A DNA stretch of 64,000 bases, taken from Sphingobium sp. B2D3C. Lineage in GTDB: Bacteria > Pseudomonadota > Alphaproteobacteria > Sphingomonadales > Sphingomonadaceae. Shown in pieces: positions 35,821-44,876 of the stretch. Numbering within the stretch: the first letter of the stretch is position 1; each line of letters starts with the position of its first letter. The DNA lies in assembly GCF_025961835.1 (NCBI RefSeq), contig NZ_JAOQOK010000001.1, positions 2,294,001 to 2,358,000 on the forward strand, written 5' to 3'. The notes beneath the pieces are model-generated. The model was not told the origin of the DNA, searched no databases, and saw only the letters and a program-made list of their open reading frames with translations. A program made the position numbers and the translations under genes.

Positions 35821-37901
35821 GCGCGCCGCTGCTGCCGGCGCTGCTGGGGCGGTTCCGCTGGGATGCGCTGCCCTTCGTGCGTGCCTGGGAAAACCCCAAC
35901 GCCAATGAACTGATCGCCGCCGGAGCCGGAGCCTTGGTGGTGGCCGGCGCGCTCTTCATGGTCGTGCTGATCACCCGCCTCGGCCGGTGGCGCTGGCTGT
36001 GGACGGAATGGCTCACCAGCCTCGATCACAAGAAGATCGGGATCATGTACATCGTGATCGCACTGGTCATGCTGGCGCGCGCGCTGATCGAGGCCAATTT
36101 GATGCGGCTGCAGCAGGCGGTGGCAATCGGCAATCCCGGCCTGGTTGCGCCCGAGCATTTTGCCGAGCTGTTCAGCACCCATGGCTCGATCATGATCTTC
36201 TTCATGGCGATGCCCTTCCTCACCGGGCTGATCAACTATCTGGTGCCGCTGCAGATCGGCGCGCGCGATGTCGCCTATCCGCTGCTCAACGCCATCGGCC
36301 TCTGGCTCACTGCGGCCGGCGCGGGGCTGATGATGGCCCCGCTGGTGATCGGCCGCTTCTCCACCGGCGGCTGGAGCGGCTATCCGCCGTTTACGGAGAT
36401 CGGCTTCAATCCCGGCGTCGGGCCGGATTACTGGATCTGGGCCATCACTTTGGGCTCGATTGCCTCCACCCTGGCCGGCATCAACATCGCGGTCACCATC
36501 TACAAGATGCGCTGCCCGGGCATGACATTGATGCGGATGCCGCTGTTCGCCTGGACCAGCCTGTGCACCGCCATATTGATGATCTTCGCAATGCCGCCGC
36601 TGACGGTCGCGACGGCGCTGCTGGCGCTCGACCGCTATCTCGACTTCCACTTCTTCACCAACGCCCTTGGCGGCAACATGATGCACTATGCCAACCTGTT
36701 CTGGATGTTCGGCCATCCCGAGGTCTACATCGTCATCCTGCCGGCCTTCGGCATCTATTCCGAAGTGGTCTCCACCTTCTCCTCAAAGGAGCTGTACGGC
36801 TACAACTCGCTGGTGATCGCCACGATGGCGATTGCGGTGCTCTCCTTCACCGTCTGGCTGCATCATTTCTTCACTATGGGGCAGAGCCCGAGCCTGAACG
36901 CCGTGTTCGGCATCGCGACGATGGCGATCGGTGTGCCGACGGGGGTCAAGATCTACAACTGGATCTGGACGATGTTCCGCGGCGAAGTGCGCTTCACCAC
37001 GCCCATGTGCTATGCGCTCGCCTTCATGATGACCTTCGTGCTCGGAGGGCTCACCGGCATCATCCTCGCCTTCCCGCCGCTCGATTACATCGTGCACAAC
37101 ACGCTGTTCCTCGTGGCGCATTTCCACAATATGCTGATCTCGGGCACGCTCTACGGCCTGCTCGCCGCCTATACCTTCTGGTTCCCCAAGGCGTTCGGCT
37201 TTCGGCTCGATGAGCGGTGGGGCAAGATATCCTGCGCCTGCTGGGTGATCGGCTTCTATCTCGCCTTCATGCCGCTTTACGTGCTGGGCGCTGCAGGCAT
37301 GGCGCGCCGCACCCCGGCGGTGATGGAGACCGCCTACCGGCCCTGGCTCTATGCGGCAGAAGTCGGCGCGCTGGTGCTGTTCTGCGGCTTCGTCGCACTG
37401 CTCGTCCAGCTCTGGGTGAGCCTGCGCAACCGCGCCGCCACCCGCGTCTTCGCAGGCGATCCCTGGGATGGGCGGGCGCTCGAATGGTCGATCGCGGCGC
37501 CGCCACCGGAGTATAATTTTGCCCGGCTGCCGCAGGTCGACCAGCGCCACTGGTTCTTTGACGCCAAGCGCAAGGGTGCGCCTTATGCCCCGCCGGCCCG
37601 TTATGAAGACATCCAGATGCCGAAAAACAGCGCCGTCGCGCCGATCATCGGGATTGCCAGCACGGCAGCCGGTTTTGCTCTTGTCTGGCATATGTGGTGG
37701 CTGGCGATCCTTGGCGTGCTGGCTGTCGTTGCGACGGTGATCACGCGCAGTTTTGCCCGCGACACGCACCGGCTGATCCCCGCCAGTGCGGTCGAACGGA
37801 TGGAGCGGACCTGGCTCGACGCGGTGGCGCGGGCGCGGCCCATCCCCCGCGAGATGGAGACGACCCCGGCGAATGCGGGCCTGGCCGAGGTGCACCCATG
37901 A
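35817..37901 (+). CDS. cyoB: Cytochrome o ubiquinol oxidase subunit I
   Basis: 694 residues from a TTG overlapping the cyoA stop. Catalytic subunit of a haem-copper oxidase that reduces O2 with quinol and pumps protons. WGHPEVY-type motif (MFGHPEVYIVILP) with the His-Tyr crosslink, HHFFTMGQ (CuB ligands), TGVKIYNW (K-channel Lys) and AHFHNMLISG (haem ligands). By alignment from memory to E. coli CyoB, quinone-site R71 and H98 are present (R88, H114) but D75 is Glu (E92) and I102 is Leu (L118). A-type oxidase with D-channel GARDVAYP retained. Confidence 0.96.
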   Translation: MSAPLLPALLGRFRWDALPFVRAWENPNANELIAAGAGALVVAGALFMVVLITRLGRWRWLWTEWLTSLDHKKIGIMYIVIALVMLARALIEANLMRLQQAVAIGNPGLVAPEHFAELFSTHGSIMIFFMAMPFLTGLINYLVPLQIGARDVAYPLLNAIGLWLTAAGAGLMMAPLVIGRFSTGGWSGYPPFTEIGFNPGVGPDYWIWAITLGSIASTLAGINIAVTIYKMRCPGMTLMRMPLFAWTSLCTAILMIFAMPPLTVATALLALDRYLDFHFFTNALGGNMMHYANLFWMFGHPEVYIVILPAFGIYSEVVSTFSSKELYGYNSLVIATMAIAVLSFTVWLHHFFTMGQSPSLNAVFGIATMAIGVPTGVKIYNWIWTMFRGEVRFTTPMCYALAFMMTFVLGGLTGIILAFPPLDYIVHNTLFLVAHFHNMLISGTLYGLLAAYTFWFPKAFGFRLDERWGKISCACWVIGFYLAFMPLYVLGAAGMARRTPAVMETAYRPWLYAAEVGALVLFCGFVALLVQLWVSLRNRAATRVFAGDPWDGRALEWSIAAPPPEYNFARLPQVDQRHWFFDAKRKGAPYAPPARYEDIQMPKNSAVAPIIGIASTAAGFALVWHMWWLAILGVLAVVATVITRSFARDTHRLIPASAVERMERTWLDAVARARPIPREMETTPANAGLAEVHP

Positions 37902-38524
37902 CAGCCGGTGAGACAAAACACCCCGGCCTCAATCTAGGCAGCACCGACGCGCAAGCCCATGAGGCGGCGGGCTCGGCCCTGTTCGGCTTCTGGGCGTTCC
38001 TGATGAGCGACGCGGTGATCTTCGCGCTGCTCTTCGCAACTTATGGCGTCATGCTCCCCGCGACCGCCGGCGGCCCGACCCCCGCGAGCGAATATAAGAT
38101 CGGCCCGACCTTTCTGGAAACGCTGGTCCTGCTCACCAGCAGCCTCACCTACGGCCTGGCCTCGATCGCGATGAAGCATGGGGCGGCGCAGGCGAGCATC
38201 CAGACCTGGCTGGGGCTGACACTTGCCTTGGGGCTGCTCTTCCTCGGGCTGGAACTGCACGATTTTGCTGGCATGATTGCCCATGGCGCCACGCCCATGC
38301 GCAGCGGCTTCCTCTCGGCCTTTTTCGCGCTGGTGCCCCTGCACGGCCTGCATGTGCTCGCCGGTAGCCTGTGGATTGTCGTGATGATGGCGCAGTTGCG
38401 GATCATCGGCCTTGATGCGCGCGTGAAGATCAACCTCCTGAGGCTCGGCCTGTTCTGGCACTTCCTCGACATCATCTGGATCGCGATCTTCTCGACCGTC
38501 TATCTACCGGGGCTGATCCCATGA
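37898..38524 (+). CDS. cyoC: Cytochrome o ubiquinol oxidase subunit III
   Basis: 208 residues with five transmembrane helices. FGFWAFLMSDAVIFALLFATY, LGLELHDFAGMIAHG and the end LFWHFLDIIWIAIFSTVYL are standard for the shorter quinol-oxidase subunit III. Its ATG overlaps the cyoB stop. It stabilises the catalytic core in the inner membrane. Confidence 0.95.
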   Translation: MTAGETKHPGLNLGSTDAQAHEAAGSALFGFWAFLMSDAVIFALLFATYGVMLPATAGGPTPASEYKIGPTFLETLVLLTSSLTYGLASIAMKHGAAQASIQTWLGLTLALGLLFLGLELHDFAGMIAHGATPMRSGFLSAFFALVPLHGLHVLAGSLWIVVMMAQLRIIGLDARVKINLLRLGLFWHFLDIIWIAIFSTVYLPGLIP

Positions 38525-38835
38525 GTGAACGCCGAGACGATCCTCGCCGCGAGGCGCGCGGTTATGTGCTGGGCTACGCCGCCGCGCTCTTGCTGACCAG
38601 CGTCGCCTTTGCGCTCGTGCGCTGGCCGGTGCTTGCCAGCACCGCCACCTATGCGCTTGTGCTTGCCTTGGCACTCATCCAGATTGTCGTGCAGTTTCGC
38701 TGCTTCCTCCACATCGGCCTCAAGCGCTCGACGCGTGACGACCTCCAGCTCATCCTCTTCTCCAGCCTGATCATCGCGCTCATGGTCGGCGGCACGCTGG
38801 TGATCCTGTTCAATCTGCGGATGCGGATGATGTGA
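38521..38835 (+). CDS. cyoD: Cytochrome o ubiquinol oxidase subunit IV
   Basis: 104 residues with three transmembrane helices: GYVLGYAAALLLTSVAFALV, ATYALVLALALIQIVVQFRCFLHI-type middle helix and LILFSSLIIALMVGGTLVILF. The middle QIVVQFRCFLHIG is diagnostic of CyoD. Its start overlaps the cyoC stop. No cyoE (haem O synthase) follows, so haem O must be made by an enzyme encoded elsewhere. Confidence 0.94.
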   Translation: MSERRDDPRREARGYVLGYAAALLLTSVAFALVRWPVLASTATYALVLALALIQIVVQFRCFLHIGLKRSTRDDLQLILFSSLIIALMVGGTLVILFNLRMRMM

Positions 38836-38859
38836 GCGGGCGGTCGTTGCGGCGCCAAC

Positions 38860-39801
38860 CTAGCGACGGATGGGCGCCACCTTGGCCAGATCGTTCCGGA
38901 TCGTGGTCGCGGCGACGCCGCCCTCCCCCATCGCGTGGCTGATCTGGTCGAGGCCGAGGACGACATCGCCAGCGGCATAAAGCCCGGGGATGTCTGTGCG
39001 CTGATGGGCGTCGACCATCAGACACCCCTCGGATGTGCGACTTGCGCCGAGCATCCCGGCAAGCTCCGAGCGGATGTCAGAACCCAGCGCCGGATACAGC
39101 GTGTCGAAGCGGCGCGTCTCGCTCTCGATGCCGAGCGCGATCTGGTCTTCCACCAAGCTGATGGACGTACATTGTCCGGCGATCCCAATGCCCGCTGCCT
39201 TCAGCCCCGCGCATTGCGCCGGTTCCAGACTATGTCCCCCTTCAGGCGCGACCAGCGTGATATCGGCGGAATAGCCGCGAAGGAACGTGGCTTCATTATA
39301 GCCGCGCTCGCCCGTTCCGAGCACCGCGATCGCCTTGTCCGTGACTTCATAGCCATCGCAGATCGGGCAATAGCGGAGCCGACCGGTCGCAAGCGCGCGA
39401 TCATGGCATAGATCGTCCATCATCATGGGGCGGCGATTGACCACGCCGGTGGCGAGCAGGATGGTCCGCGCAGCAAGGCTTCGGCCGCCCGCGTGCGCGA
39501 TGAACCGGCTGCCATCATGCGCGAGGCTCTCGACGATCCCGTCCTGCAGGCGCGCGCCATAGAGGACTGCCTGTCGACGCATCCGTGCAAGCAGATCGAC
39601 CCCGGAGATGCCTTCCGGAAACCCGGCATGATTGCGGGTGAGCGGGATCAAGGCGGCTCGGCTATGTCCGCCGTCTATGACGCAGACCGTCAGATGAAAG
39701 CGTGCGAGATAGATCGCGGCGGTCAGCCCCGCAGGGCCGCCGCCGACGATCAGGCAGTCCAGCCGTTCAGCCGAAGGGTCGGCCGGCTCCTGGACGGCCA
39801 T
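38860..39801 (-). CDS. Thioredoxin-reductase-like NAD(P)/FAD oxidoreductase
   Basis: 313 residues, the size of a bacterial TrxB. FAD site IVGGGPAGLTAAIYLARF, active-site-like CPICDGYE (CxxC), NAD(P) site VLGTGERGYNEATFL (altered from GxGxxA) and C-terminal FAD motif GLYAAGDVVLGLDQISHAMGEGG. The CPICDGYE loop is typical of a TrxB-like branch distinct from CATCDG thioredoxin reductases, so the partner may not be thioredoxin. It is three bases downstream of the hemerythrin gene on the same strand, suggesting a stress-related pair. Confidence 0.88.
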   Translation of the reverse strand: MAVQEPADPSAERLDCLIVGGGPAGLTAAIYLARFHLTVCVIDGGHSRAALIPLTRNHAGFPEGISGVDLLARMRRQAVLYGARLQDGIVESLAHDGSRFIAHAGGRSLAARTILLATGVVNRRPMMMDDLCHDRALATGRLRYCPICDGYEVTDKAIAVLGTGERGYNEATFLRGYSADITLVAPEGGHSLEPAQCAGLKAAGIGIAGQCTSISLVEDQIALGIESETRRFDTLYPALGSDIRSELAGMLGASRTSEGCLMVDAHQRTDIPGLYAAGDVVLGLDQISHAMGEGGVAATTIRNDLAKVAPIRR

Positions 39802-39803
39802 GC

Positions 39804-40346
39804 TTATTTGCTGGCCTGCGCCATCAGCTCGGCCTTGCGGGCCGCGAGCTCGGCGCCCAGGGCCTTGAGATCGAGTTCGCTCTCGCGGCTTTCAGCAAAC
39901 ATTTCCTGCTCCTCTTCCTCGACATGGTGCTCAACATATTCGCCAAGCACCGTCACTTTGGCGTCGAACAGGCGGTCACCCGCCTTCATGGCCTGGATCT
40001 CGGCGATGAGTTGCTTGGCGCTGGCATGTTCCACTTCGGCTTCGTCGAGCAGGTCATCATCGTCGATGGCCTCGCGCGCGGCGGGATAGAAGATTTCTTC
40101 TTCGATCTGCGCATGAACCGTCAGAGCAAGGCAGATCTTGTCAGCCAGCACCTGCTTCTCGGCATCGTCTTCGAGATCAGCATATTGATCGAAAAAGCCC
40201 TTCACCTCCTTGTGGTCGTCCTTGAGCAGCTTGATCGCGTCGGCGGGCTTTGCCGCCGCCCGCTGGGTCTTGCGCGCCGTCTTCGAGGCGGGCTTCTTCG
40301 ATGCGGGTTTCGCTTTGGGCTTTGCGGCAGTCTTGGTCGTGGCCAT
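39804..40346 (-). CDS. Hemerythrin HHE-domain protein with basic N-terminal tail
   Basis: 180 residues. Residues 1-36 are Lys/Ala/Pro-rich (TKTAAKPKAKPASKKPASK), like a histone H1 tail. The HHE domain follows: KDDHKEVKGFF, LTVHAQIEEEIFYPAAR, VEHASAKQLI and YVEHHVEEEEQEMF supply the His/Glu ligands of a di-iron site. HHE proteins bind O2 or protect against oxidative and nitrosative stress. The tail could bind nucleic acid, an inference from composition. Immediately upstream of the thioredoxin-reductase-like gene. Confidence 0.9.
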   Translation of the reverse strand: MATTKTAAKPKAKPASKKPASKTARKTQRAAAKPADAIKLLKDDHKEVKGFFDQYADLEDDAEKQVLADKICLALTVHAQIEEEIFYPAAREAIDDDDLLDEAEVEHASAKQLIAEIQAMKAGDRLFDAKVTVLGEYVEHHVEEEEQEMFAESRESELDLKALGAELAARKAELMAQASK

Positions 40347-40463
40347 GTCGTATCTCCATCATGGGGACGCATGCGCGCGCCCCTTCGCAGAACAACCACC
40401 GAACGACGCCGCGGACCCCGACGCGCCGCCCATATTAACCTTTGGCAATACGATTGCCGTCGT

Positions 40464-41357
40464 TCATCGCTCCGGCTCCAGACTGGCGATCAGCCCGGGA
40501 ACGACCGGCAGGAGATCGCGCGCGAGAAATCCGACTTCAGCAATCTGGCTGGCAACGCGGGCGCCCGCCGCGCCATGGACGAAGACACCCCAGGCCGCCG
40601 CTCGCAAAGGATCGGCGCCGCGTGCGGCAAGGCCGCCGATGAGACCGGCCAACACATCGCCCGACCCGCCCGTGGCAAGACCGATGCTGCCGCCCTCGAA
40701 CAGCAAGGGCTCATCTTCCGCAGGTGATGCGATGAGGGTTTTGGCGCTCTTCAGGACGACGACCGCATGGAAGGCGCGCGCCACATGCAGGGCTGCTGCG
40801 CGCGGGTCTTTGCGGATCACGTCGATATCCTGCCCGGTCAGAAAGCTCATTTCCCGATGGTGGGGCGTCAGGATGACCCGCCCCTCATGCGCCGCCACCA
40901 GCTTCTCGAGCTTTCGGGCACAAGTGAGGGCAGCGGCATCGAGGATGATCGTCTGGCCCGGACTTGGCGTGCCGAGCAGCGCGGCGACAAACTGCTCGGT
41001 GCGATCCCCCGCGGACATCCCCGGGCCAAGAATGAGCGTGTCACAGCGCGCGAGGCGGTCCTGCAGCAACGCGACCGCCTCGAGCGCGATCTCGCCATCC
41101 TCATCCGCAGGCAGGGCGATCATCGCCGCCTCGGGCACCAGGACGGCGAGCGCCATTGCGGCGGATCGCACCGTCGCCATCTGGAGCTTGCCGGCTCCCG
41201 CGCGCAGCGCCGCCTCGCCGGTGAGCCTGAGCGCGCCCGGCATGAACTCCGCGCCGCCGACCAGGAGAACCCGGCCCCGCGCGTCCTTATCGCCCAGCGC
41301 CGCGATCGGCGGCAGCGGATGGGCTTCGAGCCAGGCGCGGTCGAGGGTCGGCATCAT
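40464..41357 (-). CDS. nnrD: ADP-dependent NAD(P)H-hydrate dehydratase
   Basis: 297 residues. Ribokinase-like fold with GRVLLVGGAEFMPGALRL, LILGPGMSAGDRT, VILTPHHREMSFLTG and the anion-hole signature GGSGDVLAGLIGGLAARG. It repairs hydrated NAD(P)H to NAD(P)H using ADP. Many homologues are fused to an epimerase domain (NnrE); here only the dehydratase domain is present. The start at 41357 overlaps the phosphatase stop (ATGA). Confidence 0.92.
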   Translation of the reverse strand: MMPTLDRAWLEAHPLPPIAALGDKDARGRVLLVGGAEFMPGALRLTGEAALRAGAGKLQMATVRSAAMALAVLVPEAAMIALPADEDGEIALEAVALLQDRLARCDTLILGPGMSAGDRTEQFVAALLGTPSPGQTIILDAAALTCARKLEKLVAAHEGRVILTPHHREMSFLTGQDIDVIRKDPRAAALHVARAFHAVVVLKSAKTLIASPAEDEPLLFEGGSIGLATGGSGDVLAGLIGGLAARGADPLRAAAWGVFVHGAAGARVASQIAEVGFLARDLLPVVPGLIASLEPER

Positions 41358-42112
41358 CCGCGCCGCCCCGTGATCGCGTCAGGTTCGCTGGTGACCGGGG
41401 TCGCGTGGTTCTGCATCGGCGCTGTCACATTGTAGCGCTGGAGCTTGAGCCCGCCATCCCGGCCGGCCGACGGATCGAACAGATAGTCGGTAATGGCACA
41501 ATTGGCCACGTCCCCTTCACGGTCGATGGCCAAGATGCCCTGTTCATCGAGGCTCTCGATGATGTAGCGCATGCAGAGGACCACCACCTGATGCGTGAAG
41601 ATCATCACCCGCTTTCCGGCATAATGAAGCGAGATGGTATCAAGGACCGAGCGCAACCGCAGGATGACATCGCACCAGCTCTCGCCCCCGGGCGGGCGGT
41701 GGTAGAATTTCCCCAGCAGGCGCCGAAATTCGGCCTGATCGGGGAAGATGTTCGCCACGCCGGGCGTGGTGAGGCCATCGAGAATGCCGAACTCCTTCTC
41801 ACGCAGGCGCTCGTCAAAGCAGATCGGCTCCTGCCCGTCGGTCCCGCCGGCCTCGCGGAAAAGCTCCGCGGTCTGAAAGGCACGGAGATAGGGAGAAGAT
41901 AAGAGAATCTGTGGCCGATGCTCGGCCGGCTGCTCGCAGAACCACAGGCCCAGCGCGCGCGCTTGCGCCGTTCCGAGGTCGCTCAGCGGCACGTCGGCAT
42001 CCCGCGAGGTCAGCGCGATCCGGTCATGCGCTGCCTCGTGCGCAGCGTCGCGAGCGACATTCCCCGCGCTCTGCCCGTGGCGCACGATAATCAACTGTTC
42101 TGGCCAATGCAT
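41354..42112 (-). CDS. Histidine phosphatase family protein
   Basis: 252 residues. Phosphoglycerate-mutase-like fold: catalytic IIVRHGQSAGN at the N-terminus, LLSSPYLRAFQTAELF, LREKEFGILDGL and second His in VMIFTHQVVVLCMRY. Longer than SixA and without its features, so a broad-specificity phosphatase is the safest call. The ATG at 42112 is preceded by GGAGG; the frame opens 90 bases earlier without support. Coupled to nnrD, although a functional link is not evident. Confidence 0.9.
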   Translation of the reverse strand: MHWPEQLIIVRHGQSAGNVARDAAHEAAHDRIALTSRDADVPLSDLGTAQARALGLWFCEQPAEHRPQILLSSPYLRAFQTAELFREAGGTDGQEPICFDERLREKEFGILDGLTTPGVANIFPDQAEFRRLLGKFYHRPPGGESWCDVILRLRSVLDTISLHYAGKRVMIFTHQVVVLCMRYIIESLDEQGILAIDREGDVANCAITDYLFDPSAGRDGGLKLQRYNVTAPMQNHATPVTSEPDAITGRRG

Positions 42113-42403
42113 ACTGCCTCCGCTGGTGATCGCGGAACGTTCCTGACGCTTAATTCGATCCCTATGAGCGTAGAGCGCGGACAGCGAGCACCCCGGCGGC
42201 ATCCGCGATTCAAAGCGCTCCAGTTGTCCGCTTCCGAGCCCTTGCTGTCTAAGCCGAGTGCTCCACTCAACGCACCGGTCGGTTGTTGAAGCCGAACCAA
42301 TAACGGCTCCGAAGGCCAGAAGATTGGGGTTTACAACACCGCTCGGTCGGCAGGAGGGGCCACGCCACCCGCTTCATTCTCGCTCAGCGGCTGCAATCGA
42401 GAA

Positions 42404-44545
42404 TCATCTTTTTTGAGTCCCGCGCCTTAGACTGCTTTCTTGGAGTAGCTGGGAGAGTGGCATCGGGCGGCCGAACAGCCAGCCTTGCAGCCAGTGGCAT
42501 CCTGCGGCCCGGGCGAGGGCCGCTTGATCTTCTGTCTCCACGCCTTCTGCCGTGATCCTAAGACCCAGCGCTTGGGCCAGCGCTACAATGGCTACCAACA
42601 AATCGCGACCCGACGCACAGCCCATGGCTTCTTTCACGAAGAGCTTATCTATTTTCAACCGGTCGAATTTGAAGGATTGGAGGTAACCAATACTTGCGAA
42701 GCCAGTTCCAAAGTCGTCCAAAGCGAGCCGGATGCCCAAGGTCCGCAGATCGGCCATGATTGCCGCAGCGGCCTGTGGCCGACCCAGCAAATAGCTTTCA
42801 GTGATCTCGAGTTCGAGCCGGTCAGCTGGAAAGCCTGTGTCGGCAAGGATCGCGCTGATCTGATCAGCAAGATGTGCATCCCAAAACTGCGCGGGCGAGA
42901 GGTTGACCGAAAGATCGATGCCGAGAGGCTTGATGTCGATGCAGGCCCTGCGGAGCACCTGCCCTCCCAAGGAACCGATTAAGCCAGTCATTTCGGCAAG
43001 CGGAATGAAGACATCTGGGGGAATTGGACCTTCGGTGGGATGGGTCCATCGCGCTAGGGCTTCAAGCCCAACAATGGCGCCGGATTCCGCTAGAACAATG
43101 GGCTGATAGGCCAGTTCAATTCGATTTTCCGCGATTGCAATGCGTAGGTCCTGTTCAAGACGCTTCCGCACGAGATGTTCTTCGTCCAGTTCGAGGGTGA
43201 AGTCGCTCCAGCGGTTCTTCCCCCTGGCTTTGGCATTGTACATTGCAACGTCTGCACGGCGCATCAGCTCGTCGATATCGACGAGAGCATCTGAAGAAGA
43301 CGTCACGACGCCAACGGATATTCCGATGAGAATATTGGCGCCGGCAACCGGAACCGTCGTCTGAAAGGAGGCGATAATGCGTTCGGCGAGCGAACATCCC
43401 GGGCCATCGACATCAAGCTGGCACAATATTGCAAACTCGTCGCCGCCCGTGCGAGCAATCAGCGAATGCGCCGGTGCGGCCGCCGCGAGCCGGGATGCCA
43501 CCTCCCGCAGCAGGGCGTCTCCTGCGCCATGGCCATAAAGATCGTTCACGCCTTTGAAGCCATCCAGGTCCATGTAAAGCAAAACGAAATGATTACCGGT
43601 CGCAATCGCCTCGTTGAGCCGACCGAGGAGGACGCGGCGATTAGGAAGCTCCGTTAAAGGATCGTGGTTCGCCAAATGCTGAGTTCTGGCTTGGCTGGCT
43701 GTCAATGCTGCAATGGACTGCCCCCCCTGCCGCAGGATAAAAAGCGCAGCGATAACCGCGACAACCATGATGCCGGCAAACCCGGGGATGACCTCGCGAC
43801 GAAATTGTGTGCCAGGGGTCTCGAACGCGACCTCAACGGATGCGATCTGGTTACCATCCATATCTCGCAGGGCTAGCGCGGCGCTCGACGGGGCTGGCCG
43901 TGCCAGGTTTAGCGCTAGGGCGGGGAGATGGTGCTTGCCACGGATACTGGCGAGATGGCTCGCATCAAAACGCTCGGCTATGACGAGCAAGTGCCTCTCA
44001 CCCACAGGCGCCGACACTTTGTTGGTCAAGGGAACAACGGCAGCAACCGAGTAGACGAAAACCTGACGTTTCTCGCGGGCGAAGCCGCTGACGATTGGCG
44101 TGCCACGATCATCCATAGCACGCACTTTTGCCATCGCCGTCTGAATTGACGGCCCCAGTATCTCGGCAAGTTTAGATGAGGATCGGTTCCCGTTGCTAAA
44201 GGCGTAGCGGGTCTCCCCGTCAGGACCGATGACGAAGACATGGTCATAATTCTGGGTTTTGCCGAGGTAAGCCGTGATGTTGTCGTCGATCCACACCGCG
44301 CTGAAGTCGGACGAAATGTGGCGCACGGCGTCATCCCACTTCGCGTAGTCCTGTAGATCATGCTCCACCATGGAGACGCTTGTCGCGAGGGCAGCTTCCA
44401 GCGTCCGCGTCTCGCGTACTGCCTCAAGCCGATCCTGCGCGGAGGTCGTGACTAAAATGAGCCCTAGAATGCTTCCGAAGCACAACCCGAGAAGCAATAG
44501 CACAGGCCAGAGATAGCGAGCAGGCACGCGTTGAATGAGTGACAT
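42404..44545 (-). CDS. CHASE4-GGDEF-EAL cyclic-di-GMP signalling protein
   Basis: 713 residues. Two transmembrane helices (about 12-33 and 255-273) bracket a periplasmic CHASE4-like sensor (MVEHDLQDYAKWDDAV). Then GGDEF domain with the intact ARTGGDEFAIL and LANHDPLTELPNRR, and an EAL domain with GLEALARWTHP, SVNLSPAQF, LELEITESYLLG, LDDFGTGFAS and AEGVETEDQ. Both catalytic motifs look complete, so it could make or break c-di-GMP. Which activity dominates is unknown. Single gene flanked by gaps of about 300 bp. Confidence 0.94.
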   Translation of the reverse strand: MSLIQRVPARYLWPVLLLLGLCFGSILGLILVTTSAQDRLEAVRETRTLEAALATSVSMVEHDLQDYAKWDDAVRHISSDFSAVWIDDNITAYLGKTQNYDHVFVIGPDGETRYAFSNGNRSSSKLAEILGPSIQTAMAKVRAMDDRGTPIVSGFAREKRQVFVYSVAAVVPLTNKVSAPVGERHLLVIAERFDASHLASIRGKHHLPALALNLARPAPSSAALALRDMDGNQIASVEVAFETPGTQFRREVIPGFAGIMVVAVIAALFILRQGGQSIAALTASQARTQHLANHDPLTELPNRRVLLGRLNEAIATGNHFVLLYMDLDGFKGVNDLYGHGAGDALLREVASRLAAAAPAHSLIARTGGDEFAILCQLDVDGPGCSLAERIIASFQTTVPVAGANILIGISVGVVTSSSDALVDIDELMRRADVAMYNAKARGKNRWSDFTLELDEEHLVRKRLEQDLRIAIAENRIELAYQPIVLAESGAIVGLEALARWTHPTEGPIPPDVFIPLAEMTGLIGSLGGQVLRRACIDIKPLGIDLSVNLSPAQFWDAHLADQISAILADTGFPADRLELEITESYLLGRPQAAAAIMADLRTLGIRLALDDFGTGFASIGYLQSFKFDRLKIDKLFVKEAMGCASGRDLLVAIVALAQALGLRITAEGVETEDQAALARAAGCHWLQGWLFGRPMPLSQLLQESSLRRGTQKR

Positions 44546-44876
44546 AGGCCTTTGCTGATGTGACTGTTTTCAGCACCTTTGGGCCGCAGGTCGTACCAAG
44601 ACGTTAATAAAGATTCTCCATTCACCGCATTTCGGATGGAGGGAAAGCTAGCGCCTTTTTCGCTCAGAATGGCCCGTATCTCAGCAGGACCTCGCTGACA
44701 AATTTCCGTCTGAGAAAGTGTGCGGACGAACTGCCACGCTCCCTTGAAGTCTCCCTTACGCGAGCTTGCAATCGGCTGAAATTGTTCTCTGAGGCCAAAT
44801 GCCGTTTGCGTCTTATGACGACTGCACTCCATACGAGCGCTACCCTTTGCCTTCGTGCTGACTGCCGCTCATCGCA
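44546..44876. other. Intergenic region without a recognised gene
   Basis: 331 bp between the GGDEF-EAL gene and the BCCT transporter gene (both minus). It contains a minus-strand reading frame of 122 codons (44464-44832) that overlaps the start of the GGDEF-EAL gene, has no Shine-Dalgarno sequence and no recognisable domain. Base composition is lower in GC than the neighbours. Nothing else stands out. Confidence 0.6.

Noticed and set aside
42113..42403. Search for a small RNA or riboswitch in the 291-bp gap before the histidine phosphatase
   Set aside because: No conserved motif, T-run terminator or stable symmetric stem was evident by eye.
44464..44832. 122-codon minus-strand frame between the GGDEF-EAL and BCCT genes
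   Set aside because: No ribosome-binding site, overlaps the start of the GGDEF-EAL gene, and no recognisable domain. Mentioned as intergenic only.
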